64,000 bases of DNA. Source: Coriolopsis trogii (lineage: Eukaryota; Basidiomycota; Agaricomycetes; Polyporales; Polyporaceae). The position numbers and the translations under genes were made by a program. The stretch is taken from positions 3,348,001 through 3,412,000 of the forward strand of contig JAHYIO010000003.1 in the NCBI GenBank assembly GCA_020543525.1, given 5' to 3'. The notes below the pieces were generated by a model that saw nothing but the letters and a program-made list of their open reading frames with translations, was not told the origin of the DNA and made no database searches. Each line of letters begins with the position of its first letter. Positions within the stretch are counted from its first letter, which is position 1. Shown piece after piece: positions 11,270-21,646 of this stretch.

Positions 11270-11771
11270 TGTTGACATTCCGGATTTACGGCTCTACCGG
11301 TCCGGAGTTGTGCACACAACCTTTGTATGGTCATATTTACTTATGTTTAGATAGCGCTTACTGTAGGCTGTGTTTCTACTTACCATATACGGTTTTCTCT
11401 ACAAAACTACTGTACGTTCCCATAACCATATGGTTCCCTTGTCTTCCTGTGCGTTCTACAATGCACCGGAACTTTCTAGACCTTATGTCTTACTCAGAAT
11501 ACTCTCGGCTCTTACTCATACGCCGAGTACGGACTCTTACTCATCATCCTATGGTTAACATGTGACTGCTTCATTCGCTTACTTATGCACTCCTCTCTCT
11601 AGTATATAAGGCAGTCTGTTTGCTCCTCTGCTCTTCAGTCGTTCGCTCACTGACTGAAGAGTAAGTCCCACTCATTACTTATGCTCTACCACACTTTACT
11701 TACTAGTACTTATAGTCTCTCTTTGTGTGACTTACAGGTCGCTCCAAGCCTTCCAGGTTCAGAGTTCATCA
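11270..11771 (+). repeat. Copia right (3') LTR
   Basis: 502 bp, starting TGTTGACATTCC after the purine-rich AGTGGGAG (a possible polypurine tract) and ending GTTCATCA before the target duplication TTGGA. It lacks the 64-bp segment found in the left LTR and is otherwise nearly identical to it. Confidence 0.95.
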
Positions 11772-11776
11772 TTGGA

Positions 11777-13587
11777 CGGATATGTTGACTACGTGCGGGA
11801 AGCATCTGTCATAGGTCGGGTAATGAGTGAAAAACATAACACGATCAGAATAAGGATGGCATACTGAAGACGATTGCCATCCCTATCGAACATGATCCCT
11901 TCCTTCGTCAACAACTTCTCGAGTTCTTCCATAAATTTGTTGTTTGACGAAGCATTGTAGCAGGTGATCATACCGATCTAGAGCCGCAAACATGAGTTGA
12001 ATACGCACAATTAGAATTAACGGACACGTTACCTTGTATAACAACCCACTCTCACGAAGCAGTTCATATATTTCTTTGGCTACAGGCTCTCCTGCATGCG
12101 AGTGGACATGTCGGAAAGTGATAAGATGGTTACAGACAACGAGATTGCCATTGCTGTCCTCTGCCGTGTGATGTGCTGTGAGTGCCAGGTGGGAGGCTAG
12201 CTCCTGGTCGGACCAAATGTCAAATGTGTATGATATCCAACCTGGTGCTTTCTGGAGATATCTCAGTTAATGTATGCGCTGGACATCTGATGCATTATCA
12301 CGCACCTGCAACTCGAGAATGATCTCCTGGCGGGCCCGTTGCCATTCTCGCAGGATCGAAGTCGTGATCTTCTTTCTGTGTGGGTAGTTCTCCTCATTGA
12401 GGTCGGCATTCAGGTAGAACATGAGGTCCTGGAACTCGGGACACTCAACAACGTTAATGGACTGCAGGAGAGGTTGCATGAGACAACCAGTAACCCAGAA
12501 TCATATGTTGCGTTGCCATACCTGATCGTCTGCTACAATCCATCACATAAGCCTCTGAAGAAATCCCTCATATGTGACCTTCTCGTGGATGCGCACACCA
12601 CGGTTGCCTCCCGTCGAGTGTCCCACTTCATGACTTGCCACCTTCAGCTTCCCTTGCTTGCGAAGCATCTGGCACATGGCGTCGTATGTGGGACCGTGCT
12701 CATTCCGAAGATGATTGCGGAACGTCAACGTGATACCTCCAGTTGAGATCTTGTACGTCTTCCATCTAGGGTACTATATTCACAAAGGATCAAGTAGACT
12801 CAGATGGCCACGTACCTTTTACACAGTTTACAGCCGATATATGGTGTGTCGGGCTTGGCTGACAATATCGGCTCCTCCTCAGGTGCGGGAGGTACGGCAG
12901 GAGGATCTCTACAGGACAAAGGGCGTGCAAAATACCAGACGTCCACAGCGGACGAGCCGAGCTCAGTCCCGACTGTGTCCGGTACCGGATTGAATGAGAA
13001 TGTGGGCAACTCCTCCGGTGTCTGCGCCCCAGTCGTGCCACCAGCGCCTACTCTGGAAGGAGACGACACACCTACAATATGTTATCGTATCTGTCAGGTA
13101 TACCTCTGGTAAGCATTATGAATATTGACCTACCCCGAGGGGATGTGTTCTCAGCCTCCGGTTGTGCTGAAGGTCCCACTCCGACCACAGAAGCAGTCGG
13201 AGGTGTCAATGTACCCCGGTTGCGGCGGCGCCGTTTTGGAACGTGAACTGAACTGTCTACGGGGGGTTCCCATCGCCTGCGAAGGTCGGAGGTAGTGGGT
13301 ATCAATGAATCTGAGCCCTCTCGAGATGTTTGGCCGTTCACAGTGGCGGCAGTGGCATCTTGGAAGGGTGCAGGGATGGGGGATAGGGTGGGATGATATC
13401 CGGGTTGGGGTTGTATGGTAGGCGGTGGTGAGAAAGAAAATAGCGGGACACTCGCCTGTAGCTGCGTTCCGTGAGGAACAGGACCATACCATGACCCAGA
13501 GGTGTGCATGAATGCGACATTTGACAGTCGGCTGCCGCAGTTGCATGGCAGGGTTGGTGGACAGCGACAGGCAGCGGCAGTGGTCAT
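11777..13587 (-). pseudogene. hAT transposase, 5' half with BED zinc finger
   Basis: This is the N-terminal part, from an ATG at 13587. A Pro/Ser-rich leader with KRRRRNR (possible nuclear signal) is followed by a BED-type finger split by an intron (IGCKLCKR, then FRNHLRNEHG: C-x2-C and H-x4-H). Next come the region ending EGFLQRLM, the exon with INVVECPEFQDLMFYLNADL, the exon with APGWISYTFDIWSDQELASH (hAT core) and the exon with YKIGMITCYNASSNNKFMEE. An in-frame TGA at 12543-12545 lies just before WIVADDQ, where hAT proteins usually have Arg, consistent with CGA to TGA. The frame then reaches HVVNISVQ at the Copia insertion. Confidence 0.88.
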
Positions 13588-13934
13588 TTTTCGGGCTAGT
13601 CTTGGTTGTACAGCAGTGAAAGCAGTTTATTGCACTATATTACGGACATGTATAGCCGACACGAAAGTCCTGGAATGCCTTGGCCAGTGGAGAGGGGCGG
13701 ATGAAAGATGGTGTTGAGTAGCACGACGCGACGAACATGTCGCGGAGTTTGGTTGCAACGAGGCGCGACCCCCAAAAAGGGTATTTTGCCGTCTCGGCGC
13801 TGAGTCGACCAATGAATGTCGATTACATAACCATTTGTGAGTTAGATGATGCAACTCGCCCAACTCGACTCGACTCAGCTCGGGCCCCGAGTTTCTCGAA
13901 CTCTCCGCACGAGTTGAGTCGAGTTGCGAGTCAA

Positions 13935-13955
13935 ACTCAACTCGGCGCAACACTA
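13935..13955 (-). repeat. hAT right terminal inverted repeat
   Basis: Perfect inverted match to 1477-1497. Inward lies a dense run of ACTCGACTC/GAGTTGAGTCG motifs (13858-13935). Confidence 0.95.
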
Positions 13956-13963
13956 CGCATGGC
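13956..13963. repeat. 8-bp target site duplication of hAT, right copy
   Basis: CGCATGGC, identical to 1469-1476. The following 70 bp up to the F-box B start codon are the right part of the ancestral bidirectional promoter. Confidence 0.95.
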
Positions 13964-14033
13964 ACTATCCGATTGTCGCGTTTTCCCACGCAATGAGCGT
14001 TCCAACTGGTGTCGATGGTACATCCCAACGCCG

Positions 14034-14165
14034 ATGACGATGCTTGACCTCGACGACGATGTGCTTCATGCGATATTCTCCTACCTCCATGGCCTCGACG
14101 CGCTGCACACCACCCTGGCATGCAAGCACCTTCATAGCCTCGTCATTCACCCCTTTGCGACCATT
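14034..14165 (+). pseudogene. F-box protein B, 5' fragment carrying the F-box
   Basis: ATG at 14034 opens 44 codons encoding MTMLDLDDDVLHAIFSYLHG and LACKHLHSLVIHPFATI, a canonical F-box start. The reading frame is broken after Ile-44 by the CACTA element; translation would run into transposon sequence. The frame resumes at 21647 directly after the duplicated ATT, so the two pieces are one interrupted gene. It is divergent to F-box A. Function (SCF substrate receptor) is inferred from the domain. Confidence 0.85.
14163..14165. repeat. 3-bp target site duplication of CACTA, left copy
   Basis: ATT before the CACTG terminus, repeated at 21644-21646. Three bases is the CACTA/EnSpm rule. Confidence 0.9.
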
Positions 14166-14206
14166 CACTGCATATCACGACTGCCTTAAGCCCATCCATG
14201 AAGGTC
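14166..14206 (+). repeat. CACTA left terminal inverted repeat
   Basis: Starts CACTGCATATCAC and includes CCCATCCATGAAGGTC. Pairs with 21603-21643 at 36 of 41 positions. Confidence 0.9.
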
Positions 14207-14659
14207 TTTGTATGGCGCTTAGATTCGTCTCGATGGCGTCATTGAGGAGGCCTAGAATGGGCCCCATCTAGCAACGGGTAGAGCGGCTAGATAGGCCGGC
14301 AGGGGCAGTCAGTTAGACGCTCTACATGGGGCGATCATGAACCTCCAATCAGCCGATGTACTGAACGCTAGATGTCATTCCGTGTACCTCAGGTTCATGG
14401 AATTCATGTACTCTCATGCATGTCACATTCATGTGTCTAGAAGACCCCCTCCATGAACCCTTCTGCTATGTAGACAGTACCGTCCACGCAAGGCAAGTTC
14501 AGATGGCCAAGTGCACTTGCCCAAGTCCTAGTGTACACTGCTCGATCAGGGGTATATGCTCGATTGATTTACCTAGTTAGGTAGAGATTGCGGCGAAACA
14601 TCTGTTACTATGTTACAGGAAAATTCAAGGGAATTTTGCACAGCTAACAATGGTGCGCA
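14207..14659. other. CACTA subterminal region, left
   Basis: No gene seen. Contains direct and inverted copies of TTCATGGA/TCCATGAA motifs, the probable binding sites of the element's own proteins, followed by the presumed promoter of the accessory gene. Confidence 0.5.
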
Positions 14660-16643
14660 ATGACTGAGCAGTCTGAGCGAGAGACATTTCTCTCTTCTAA
14701 CACTTCGATAACCCATTGTCGGTCGACATACCCCTCTACTGCTTTGCAAACACTTCTATCTGCTATGTCAACTTCTCCCGCTTCGATTATCCCACCTCTC
14801 GAGCGCTGGTCACCGGAAGCTCTTGCGCAGATTGTCGCATACGTCAACAGCATGCAAGGCTCAGGACCGCTCAATACTCGGGTTCAGTCTCCTGCCCCAA
14901 TGGCTAGTTTGACAGGCATCCGCACGTCTGTTCAGACAGCTCCTCCCCCCACTACACCTCGTCGACCCAACTCTGGCACTCCCCCAATTGTGGGATCCAA
15001 TAGCACACCACTCGGTCGTCCGGATGACCAAAGTGTCCCATCATATAACTGGCCCACCTTCTCGCAACTCGGTCCTATGGCTGCATCTCCAAATGTCCGA
15101 GCAATCAACCCTGCTTTACTTCACACTCAAAGCATACCACTGGGCAGCGACCTTGATCAACGGCTTGCAGCCATGGAAGGCGACATACGCCGACTCAAAC
15201 GGGAATGGGCTAGAGAAGGGGATAGTGACGGAGACATGGCAGACAGTGAGTCGGAGATGCGGACACGGAGTCGGCATCGTAAGAAGCAGAAGCGGGGTGG
15301 ACGTCGAGGTGCTGAGCGAGTTTTGACTGCCAAGGCCGTGAACAAACTGTCGAAAGCGGCAGCGGATGTTCGAACGGAACTTCTGGTAAGTGTTCTTATC
15401 AGTACATAGAGTTATGTACGTTTCACTGTAGTTCTATGGCTAGCGTTACATGACGAAGGCTCTGGAAGATCTTACCGGATTGAGACCACGCGAGGGTGTA
15501 TTTGAGACTCAGCCAGGCCACCCTACAATATCAAGCCAGTCGAACGAGTCCACGGAATTGGAGAACCAGGATCCGATGTTGTCCCTCTCAGCAGGGACTC
15601 GCCGTTTCGGTTTCAACTTTTCCAAAGGGGTGAAAGACGTTGAGAACTGGGACACAATCAATCGGGCGGTGTCAATAGTGTACCGGGACCAAACAGTGAG
15701 CTGCTGCGCTGTCGATGTGGATCACGAGTAGTCGGAACTTACATTGATGCAGGACCCTCTCAGCTGCGGGCTTTCGCATAAGAACATACAGTTCACGCGC
15801 GCTGATATCGAGGCACTTGGGAAGCAGGTGTTTCAGAGCTGGAAGGATCGGTGGAATGAGCAGAAGAGTCCTCGGAAGATGGCAAAGCGCAAGAATCATC
15901 TCACCAGTCTGCGGCGGGAGAAGCGGCAGGAACAGGTATGATTTCAACTTCCAGCGCAGCACTTTCTGCATGGTGGAAGGAGATACTGACGAGTTCAAAG
16001 CTTCAGAACAGTCGCTGGGATGCAGCAAGCGAGTATGAGCGTGAAACCGGAGTGGATGTGCGGCCATGGCTCAAGGATGCTGGCTGGATGTCGGAGGAGA
16101 TATCAGCCGAGGGTGAGTCAGAGTCGGAGAAGGAGGCTTACCGCGCCATGTTGGTACGAAAGGCCGGCTTGTCATCGCTTCAGGAAGCTGCACACCAGCA
16201 TCAGGTTTGGGAGAAGGTGCGACCGGCATGGCGTGCTGATGAGGTGCGTTGATATACTTGCGGTCAGTTGAAAGTCTCTGTTAAAGTCGTTGTACCAGGG
16301 AAACAAGCACATTGACGCTCTCGATCGGTTCCGTACGCAGAAGACCACAAAGAAAAAAGGGATGCTCGTGGCCATTCGTGTGGATCTTGGGCGAACGAAC
16401 CCGTCCCCACCAGAGGAGCCAGTCTACGACTGGATGCTCGACCCGATCTGGTTTGCACAGTATCAGCATGAGCATCCGGAGGAAGCTGAGGATATTCTTA
16501 TACGTACAGAGCACGGGATTGGCAGGATGTTGAACGGGAGAGGTCGGACAATGGTTGGTGGTATAGGCGGCATTGGTTGTGTGAGGAGCTCAAGTTTGCA
16601 AGCATCTTCGAGTCAGGTCGAGGGCTCAGAGACGATGGGCTGA
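14660..16643 (+). CDS. CACTA accessory protein (TnpA-like position, unknown family)
   Basis: A multi-exon plus-strand gene inside the CACTA element. Start is either ATG 14660 or ATG 14768 (MSTSPASIIPPLERWSPEAL). Exon 1 is Ser/Pro/Thr-rich, with a coiled-coil-like LDQRLAAMEGDIRRLKREWA and a basic stretch (RTRSRHRKKQKRGGRRGAER, likely a nuclear signal). Later exons contain YMTKALEDLTGLRPREGVF, FTRADIEALGKQVFQSWKDR, YERETGVDVRPWLKDAGWMS and KGMLVAIRVDLGRTNPSPP. I cannot name a domain. By position and charge it could be the DNA-binding partner of the transposase. Exon borders are approximate and the exact stop is uncertain. Confidence 0.6.
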
Positions 16644-16927
16644 CTTCAGAAGCCAAAGTTGCTTTACTAAATGTGAATGTCATGTATCGAAAAGAGTTTC
16701 GGAATAGTACATAAACACCCTCCCAGAGCTCGGATGATATGTTTCTGACACTCACTTTCACACACACCGCCTGCTCTCACCTCCTCCGAACAAAGATTCG
16801 CTGCAGTCTCGACTTCCATGGTCTCGCTTGACAGGCCCTGCACTCTGATGCCACCACTCTGCGATGTCAATCTCGCGCTGTCCTGCTTGGTGCTTATACA
16901 ACGCTAATGTCCTGTATCGAACCCAGA

Positions 16928-19900
16928 TTAGTTCAGCATCGTCGACATCACAATCATCGGTAGGGAGTACTGTACCCGGGTGAGTCCGATGGTGAGCCAT
17001 AGAGGCTTGAGGCGGGTGCGGTCATCATAATTGGAATCAAGTTGATCTTCTTCAAACTCAGGAAGAGCGGGATCGTGGATGCAGAGTGATACACGGCATG
17101 CTTGTGAGAATACCGCGCTAACAGGGATGATAGCTGGAGCATCATCTGACGGTTCCATGAAGGTATTAGCCTCCCAAGCATAGACTTCGAGCTCTGGACT
17201 GATAAATATGATGTTAGTGAGAATGTGTGTATACTACGGCTTCAGCAAAGGGACCTCACTAAGACTGCCAGTGTGCGGTGTATCGTTGTGGCGCAGGACG
17301 GAACCATCGCATATACAAGACGGTCGCATCATTGGGAACAGAGGAAGGAAGACCAGGCTGGTAATGACGGAGTATTGCATGCACTTGTCCGACGCAGCGT
17401 CGTCCATTGACATAGGCCTGCACGATGGAATCCAGAGCGTGCGTGAGGGAGTCCGATGGAGCAATCCGGCGACCATCTAGCCAGAGATGTGTGTGTGCAT
17501 GAGCTGCGTAGTGTAAAAAGGTGGCCTCGGGTCGGACAGTGTTGCGTGGGGCGATCTCAGCTTCGGGATGCTCCTTCCAGTAGTATCGAAGAAGTGCATC
17601 GACTTCATCGTCCATTAGCGAACAAGATGATGAAGGACCCAGCACAACTCTACGACTTATCCCTATTCAATCAATGCGTACAAGTCAGTACTTATCAAAA
17701 GTGCTGCAGATAAATTCGAACCAAACTCACGGATGCCTGATTGAGAGTCCTCCGAGTCATCATGTACTTCATGCGCTATGGAGGCAAAAGTTCCACGGGT
17801 GTCACCATCGCTTGCGAGCATGAGCTTGACTGCATCTAGAAGGCACTGATCTGGCTGTGTGAGCGGCGCAGTTCCACCAAGGCCATTGATGCGGTCCCGT
17901 ATAGCAGTCAACTGTGTAGAACGCATATCAACATCAAAATGAGGTCCAGACGTCAATAGAGAACTCATACTACACTTACAAGATAGCGTAAAGATGTGTC
18001 CCGCATAAATGCGCGCATGAACGAGACTTCAACCTGCCCTCCTCCATGGTGGCTCGTCGAGTAGCTCTTGAGTAACTTGTTCAGCCGCTCGAAGAGAAAT
18101 GTCCAGAAGCAATATACCGGTCCGTAGTCATTGATTTGTTCGAAGATATGTGTGAGATAATGATGATTTGGTTTCACATTCTCGGGATGAAGCTACAAGC
18201 ACACCATTAGCAGATATTCACGGGAAGGCTGGAACGCGCAGCATAAGAGGTTCACATCACACTCACCTTGCAGTACTCTACCAGGTATGCAAACAACAGT
18301 TGGCGCGCTCGAGGTATCTCATCATCACGTACGGAGCGACCCAAAATTATCTTCAGGGCTGCTGCAAGGCGGAGGAAGTTTTCATCGTCACCATGTAGCA
18401 TCCGGGGGAGAGGAGGGGGTTCAGGAGTCTCATCTGACTTTTTCGGCCTCCCTTCTCTGATGCGACGCGCTCGGGCATCCTCCTTTTTCTTCCAACTTTC
18501 CAACTTTCTCTCGTGGTCGACGACTGATGATCTGTACCACTCGTCCCATATGAGAGGTATCTAGATGAACACGTAACTATGAGTCAACTCGCCGCGCGAG
18601 ACAAGGTCACATACCACAATAGGACAGAACACAAGTCCAAGCCCTTTCCATTCGTCAGCAGTGAGCGAGCCACCGGCTGGATATCCCACTTGATTAGGGA
18701 GCCGAGCCACCCATTTTGGCATCTCAAAACTGTGGAGATATTCGTGAATGCGGTCTAGCTCGCGAGGAACGCGTCGTGTACTGGTCCGCTGACGCAAAGT
18801 CGGAGGTGTCGAATTTATCCAGCAATCGAACCACTGCGTGCGCATCACACCTATGTACAGATACATATTAGCAACCAAAATGTGAAATGTATGCAGACTG
18901 CGGACGAACCGAGGAGAATGTTATGCATGGGATCAAACACCATCATCCGTACTGGATCGAAATACGACAAGCGTGATAGCTCGAAATATCGCACAGAATG
19001 CTCATCGAAGAAAGCTTTGCGAGCATTCGCGTCTCCGATGTCTTGGTATTCTTGTGCCCGCATTCTGTGTGTATTGCCGTTGCGAGCCATGAAACCTGTT
19101 TTGAGTTAAATTTGTGAAGTCACCAATGTCGGAGTGGGTAGTACATACCATTTGTCATTGCACGTTCAGTTCGTAGTTCCGCCTGAGTGATATGGCAGCG
19201 AGGGCAGAAGCCCTCTGCCTTCGCATGATCTGCGAAACCTCCGACCTTGCACATTGCTGGATGATCGCAACAAACACCCACAAGCACCACACGCACACGG
19301 CGCCCTATGATTATACAACAAGTTAGCGATTAAGCACGCTCACTACGTGAAGGCTCTGAAAACACACCCTCGGGATAATCCTTGGTCTTGATGATGAAAC
19401 CCTCTTCGTACAGCCGGATAAGATCGTCGACCAAAGGCTTCATGAAGAACGCTAGTTCCTCTGTGGTGAACTCCTTCGGACCAGGAGTAATACCGTACAC
19501 TTGGAGGTTACGGGTGCGGTAACGGAGATGGGTTGGTAGATTGCCGATGGCCACAGACATGACACCTGAACTATGCGTACTTGCGGTACTGCTGTTGGTA
19601 TAGGTGAACCTAACGAACCCGGCAATTGAAGTAAGCCATAATGTGTGCGCCACATCGAAGTTTCAAGAGTCATGACGTACCCGTCGAACCCGAGTAGAAT
19701 CCCAAGCCGCAGCTCCTCTACGTCAGGACGGTCTGGGCTGTTGTCAAAGAATGCTCGCCCATCTGGTCCGGGGATCGTCGCCCACACTTGCCCATCTTGT
19801 AGGCGGGTCTTGACGCCGGGAGTGACCGGCTCCGTGCGCCACGCCTCACAGATACTGATGTTTGAGCCTTGACACAGGAACCGTCTAAGAGCATCCTCAA

Positions 19901-21143
19901 TGGGCATGATTGGGCAGCGTAGAAGTGGCTTGGCCCGGGACTTGAGTACATGCTGCACAATGGCACCAAGCTCTGATGATACTTGTGTGAATAGACCCAC
20001 GCCACAGTTGTCGCATAAGCGGACGGGTGGGGAGTTTGGAGGATAGAGACGGTGACATGCGGGACAAACCGGATGTATGATGAAATCATCTTCAAACCCG
20101 AGGCGGCGGAAAGAGGTGGTCAGAGTAATGGGAACCTCATCTTCACGCCCAAGCGCACCAAGGGCAACAAAGAGGAGCCGCATAATCTTAAGAAGAAGCG
20201 TACACGCGACATGCGGCAGGCTGAACTTGAGTGCGAGCCATGCGGTGAGCAGAAGAATAACGCGCCAGAACCAATGTCGAGAAGAGCCTTCGAAAACTTC
20301 GACAGGGTCGACGAGGATATATGGGTCACGGTCTTGATCGTTATCCGCGGAGCGAGCAACCGAGAGCAGACCTGTATCAAATAGGTAACGCATGGTCAGA
20401 CTACGTGCAGGCAGCAGAGCGCCTCGTACGTACCAAAGTCATCGTGCGCATGCTCGAGCGCATTGATGGGGCGCGGTAAATGGCAGCCCTCAAGGCTGTC
20501 TGGTCCACCTTGAGGACGGGCAGTCCGGATGGACGAGGGGGGAAGCTGATCTTGGGCGATCTGAGAGCGTACTAGGTCATGCGATGTGCGCAACGACTCT
20601 TCCTGCTCTTCGGCCGGTAGAACACCTGCGTTCGCTCGGCCTGAACCCTCCTGAATCTGCTCTTGAGTCTCGTTCCAGTGGCTCGAGCTTCTCCCATGCC
20701 TACACGTGGCAGAGTGTACTCGATCATAGCTCCCCTGGTTTGACCGTGAGGAAGAGGAGACATTTGGACCTGTAGAGCGTCACTAGGGAGTTCAAATACA
20801 CGAAGAGGTGGAGCAGCAACATACTGGGAATAGGTGGAGAAAAGGGAGAGAGGTTCGGCACTCCGTGGACGGGACTGCCAGTTGGCAACGTCGCGGACAA
20901 CGCCGTGTGCGAGTCAGCGTCATTTTGGACAGGTTCATCAACGTCCATGCCGTCAGAGCAGTCATTGTTCGGTGTCGGGGGCAGTGGTCGTGAGAGTCCA
21001 TTGTCCGGGATGCTCCTAGGCGTCCTGGTGAAATATGCCTTACGCCTTTCGATCCTGTCATGATTTTGTTGCACGCGCCGAGCAAGCATCGCTCCCTGTG
21101 GACCGTGCTCAGTTTTGCACTCTCTACACGTACAGAGAACCAA
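16928..21143 (-). CDS. Tnp2-family CACTA transposase
   Basis: A large multi-exon minus-strand gene starting at ATG 21143 (CTCRECKTEHGPQG, the usual cysteine-containing start of these fungal proteins). Diagnostic segments in order are: FIIHPVCPACHRLYPP with CDNCGVG (zinc-binding region), NLPTHLRYRTRNLQVYGITP followed by GPKEFTTEELAFFMKPLVDD (Tnp2 core), VLVGVCCDHPAMCKVGGF, AEGFCPRCHITQAELR, FDPVRMMVFDPMHNILLGV, and the terminal region with KPNHHYLTHIFEQINDYGPV. The enzyme cuts and joins CACTA ends. Expected length is about 1,000 residues. No stop was noticed inside the recognised exons, but splice sites were not all resolved, so activity cannot be judged. The C-terminal exon is uncertain (about 16.93-17.2 kb). 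Confidence 0.85.
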
Positions 21144-21602
21144 TGCCGCCTTTCGTGAGTCCTAGTATTACAAGGGGAAAAGGTCAGCATCATGCTGTTC
21201 ACCATGGAAGAGCGTCAAGTACCTACCTTCTTCCTCAGCTTGGGATCTTGAGGCATCGTCTTGCAAGTCGCCGGTGGGTATGTCAGCTGTGCTGGTAGAG
21301 ATAATAGAGGCGACCGCTAGGCCTGTCGTCTCCGAAGTACTCAACCGTGCTTGCAGGAGGCCTACCTTCATTGATTGAAGGCTGCCTAGAAAGAGCTGCG
21401 TGGACCGGGAACGTAGGGTAAGCAGAAGTAAACAAATGTATTCTTATCAAGACCATCTGCCTGGAGATACATAGGAGGAGTGCAGCTAGCGTAGAATATA
21501 ACGGAAGTACTCGAGCGTAGACCATCTTCATGGAGGTACAAAGAGAGATGGGAAGATGATCTCGCTTGATTCGGCGTCTAGATGCATAGATACGGCATAC
21601 GT

Positions 21603-21643
21603 GACCTTCATGGATGGGCTGAAGGCGCGTGTGATATGCAGTG
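21603..21643 (-). repeat. CACTA right terminal inverted repeat
   Basis: Ends GTGATATGCAGTG and is followed by the ATT duplication. The preceding stretch back to about 21300 holds more TTCATGGA-type subterminal motifs and no gene. Confidence 0.9.
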
Positions 21644-21646
21644 ATT

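Larger units (their letters stand above)
5333..11771 (+). mobile_element. Ty1/Copia LTR retrotransposon inserted in hAT transposase
   Basis: A complete element of 6,439 bp with TG...CA long terminal repeats, a primer binding site complementary to initiator tRNA-Met internal sequence, and a Gag-Pol reading frame in Copia order (protease, integrase, reverse transcriptase, RNase H). It is flanked by the 5-bp duplication TTGGA. I counted six substitutions (all transitions), a 1-bp indel and one 64-bp indel between the LTRs, about 98.8% identity over the shared part, so insertion was fairly recent. Five in-frame stops within the polyprotein frame make this copy defective. Confidence 0.97.
1477..13955 (-). 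mobile_element. hAT-superfamily DNA transposon with nested Copia element
   Basis: The element is bounded by perfect 21-bp terminal inverted repeats starting TAGTGTTGCGCC and flanked by the exact 8-bp duplication CGCATGGC. Subterminal regions are rich in ACTCGACTC/GAGTCGAGTTG motifs, likely transposase binding sites. Total length is 12,479 bp; removing the Copia insertion (5333-11771) and its 5-bp duplication leaves about 6.0 kb. The transposase gene is on the minus strand and encodes a BED zinc finger and the hAT C-terminal dimerisation domain. The gene is split by Copia and carries an in-frame stop, so this copy is not autonomous. The region 1.5-3.5 kb is not explained by the transposase and contains an inverted copy of the left subterminal sequence. 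Confidence 0.95.
14166..21643. mobile_element. CACTA/EnSpm (Tnp2-type) DNA transposon
   Basis: A 7,478-bp element with inverted ends starting CACTGCATATCAC. I count 36 of 41 terminal bases identical between 14166-14206 and the reverse complement of 21603-21643. It is flanked by the 3-bp duplication ATT. Subterminal CATCCATGAAGG/TTCATGGAGG motifs recur at both ends (for example 14187-14203, 14450-14465, 21525-21537, 21604-21618), as expected for CACTA subterminal repeats. It carries two convergent genes: a plus-strand accessory protein gene and the minus-strand Tnp2 transposase. It is inserted in the coding sequence of F-box gene B. Confidence 0.95.
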
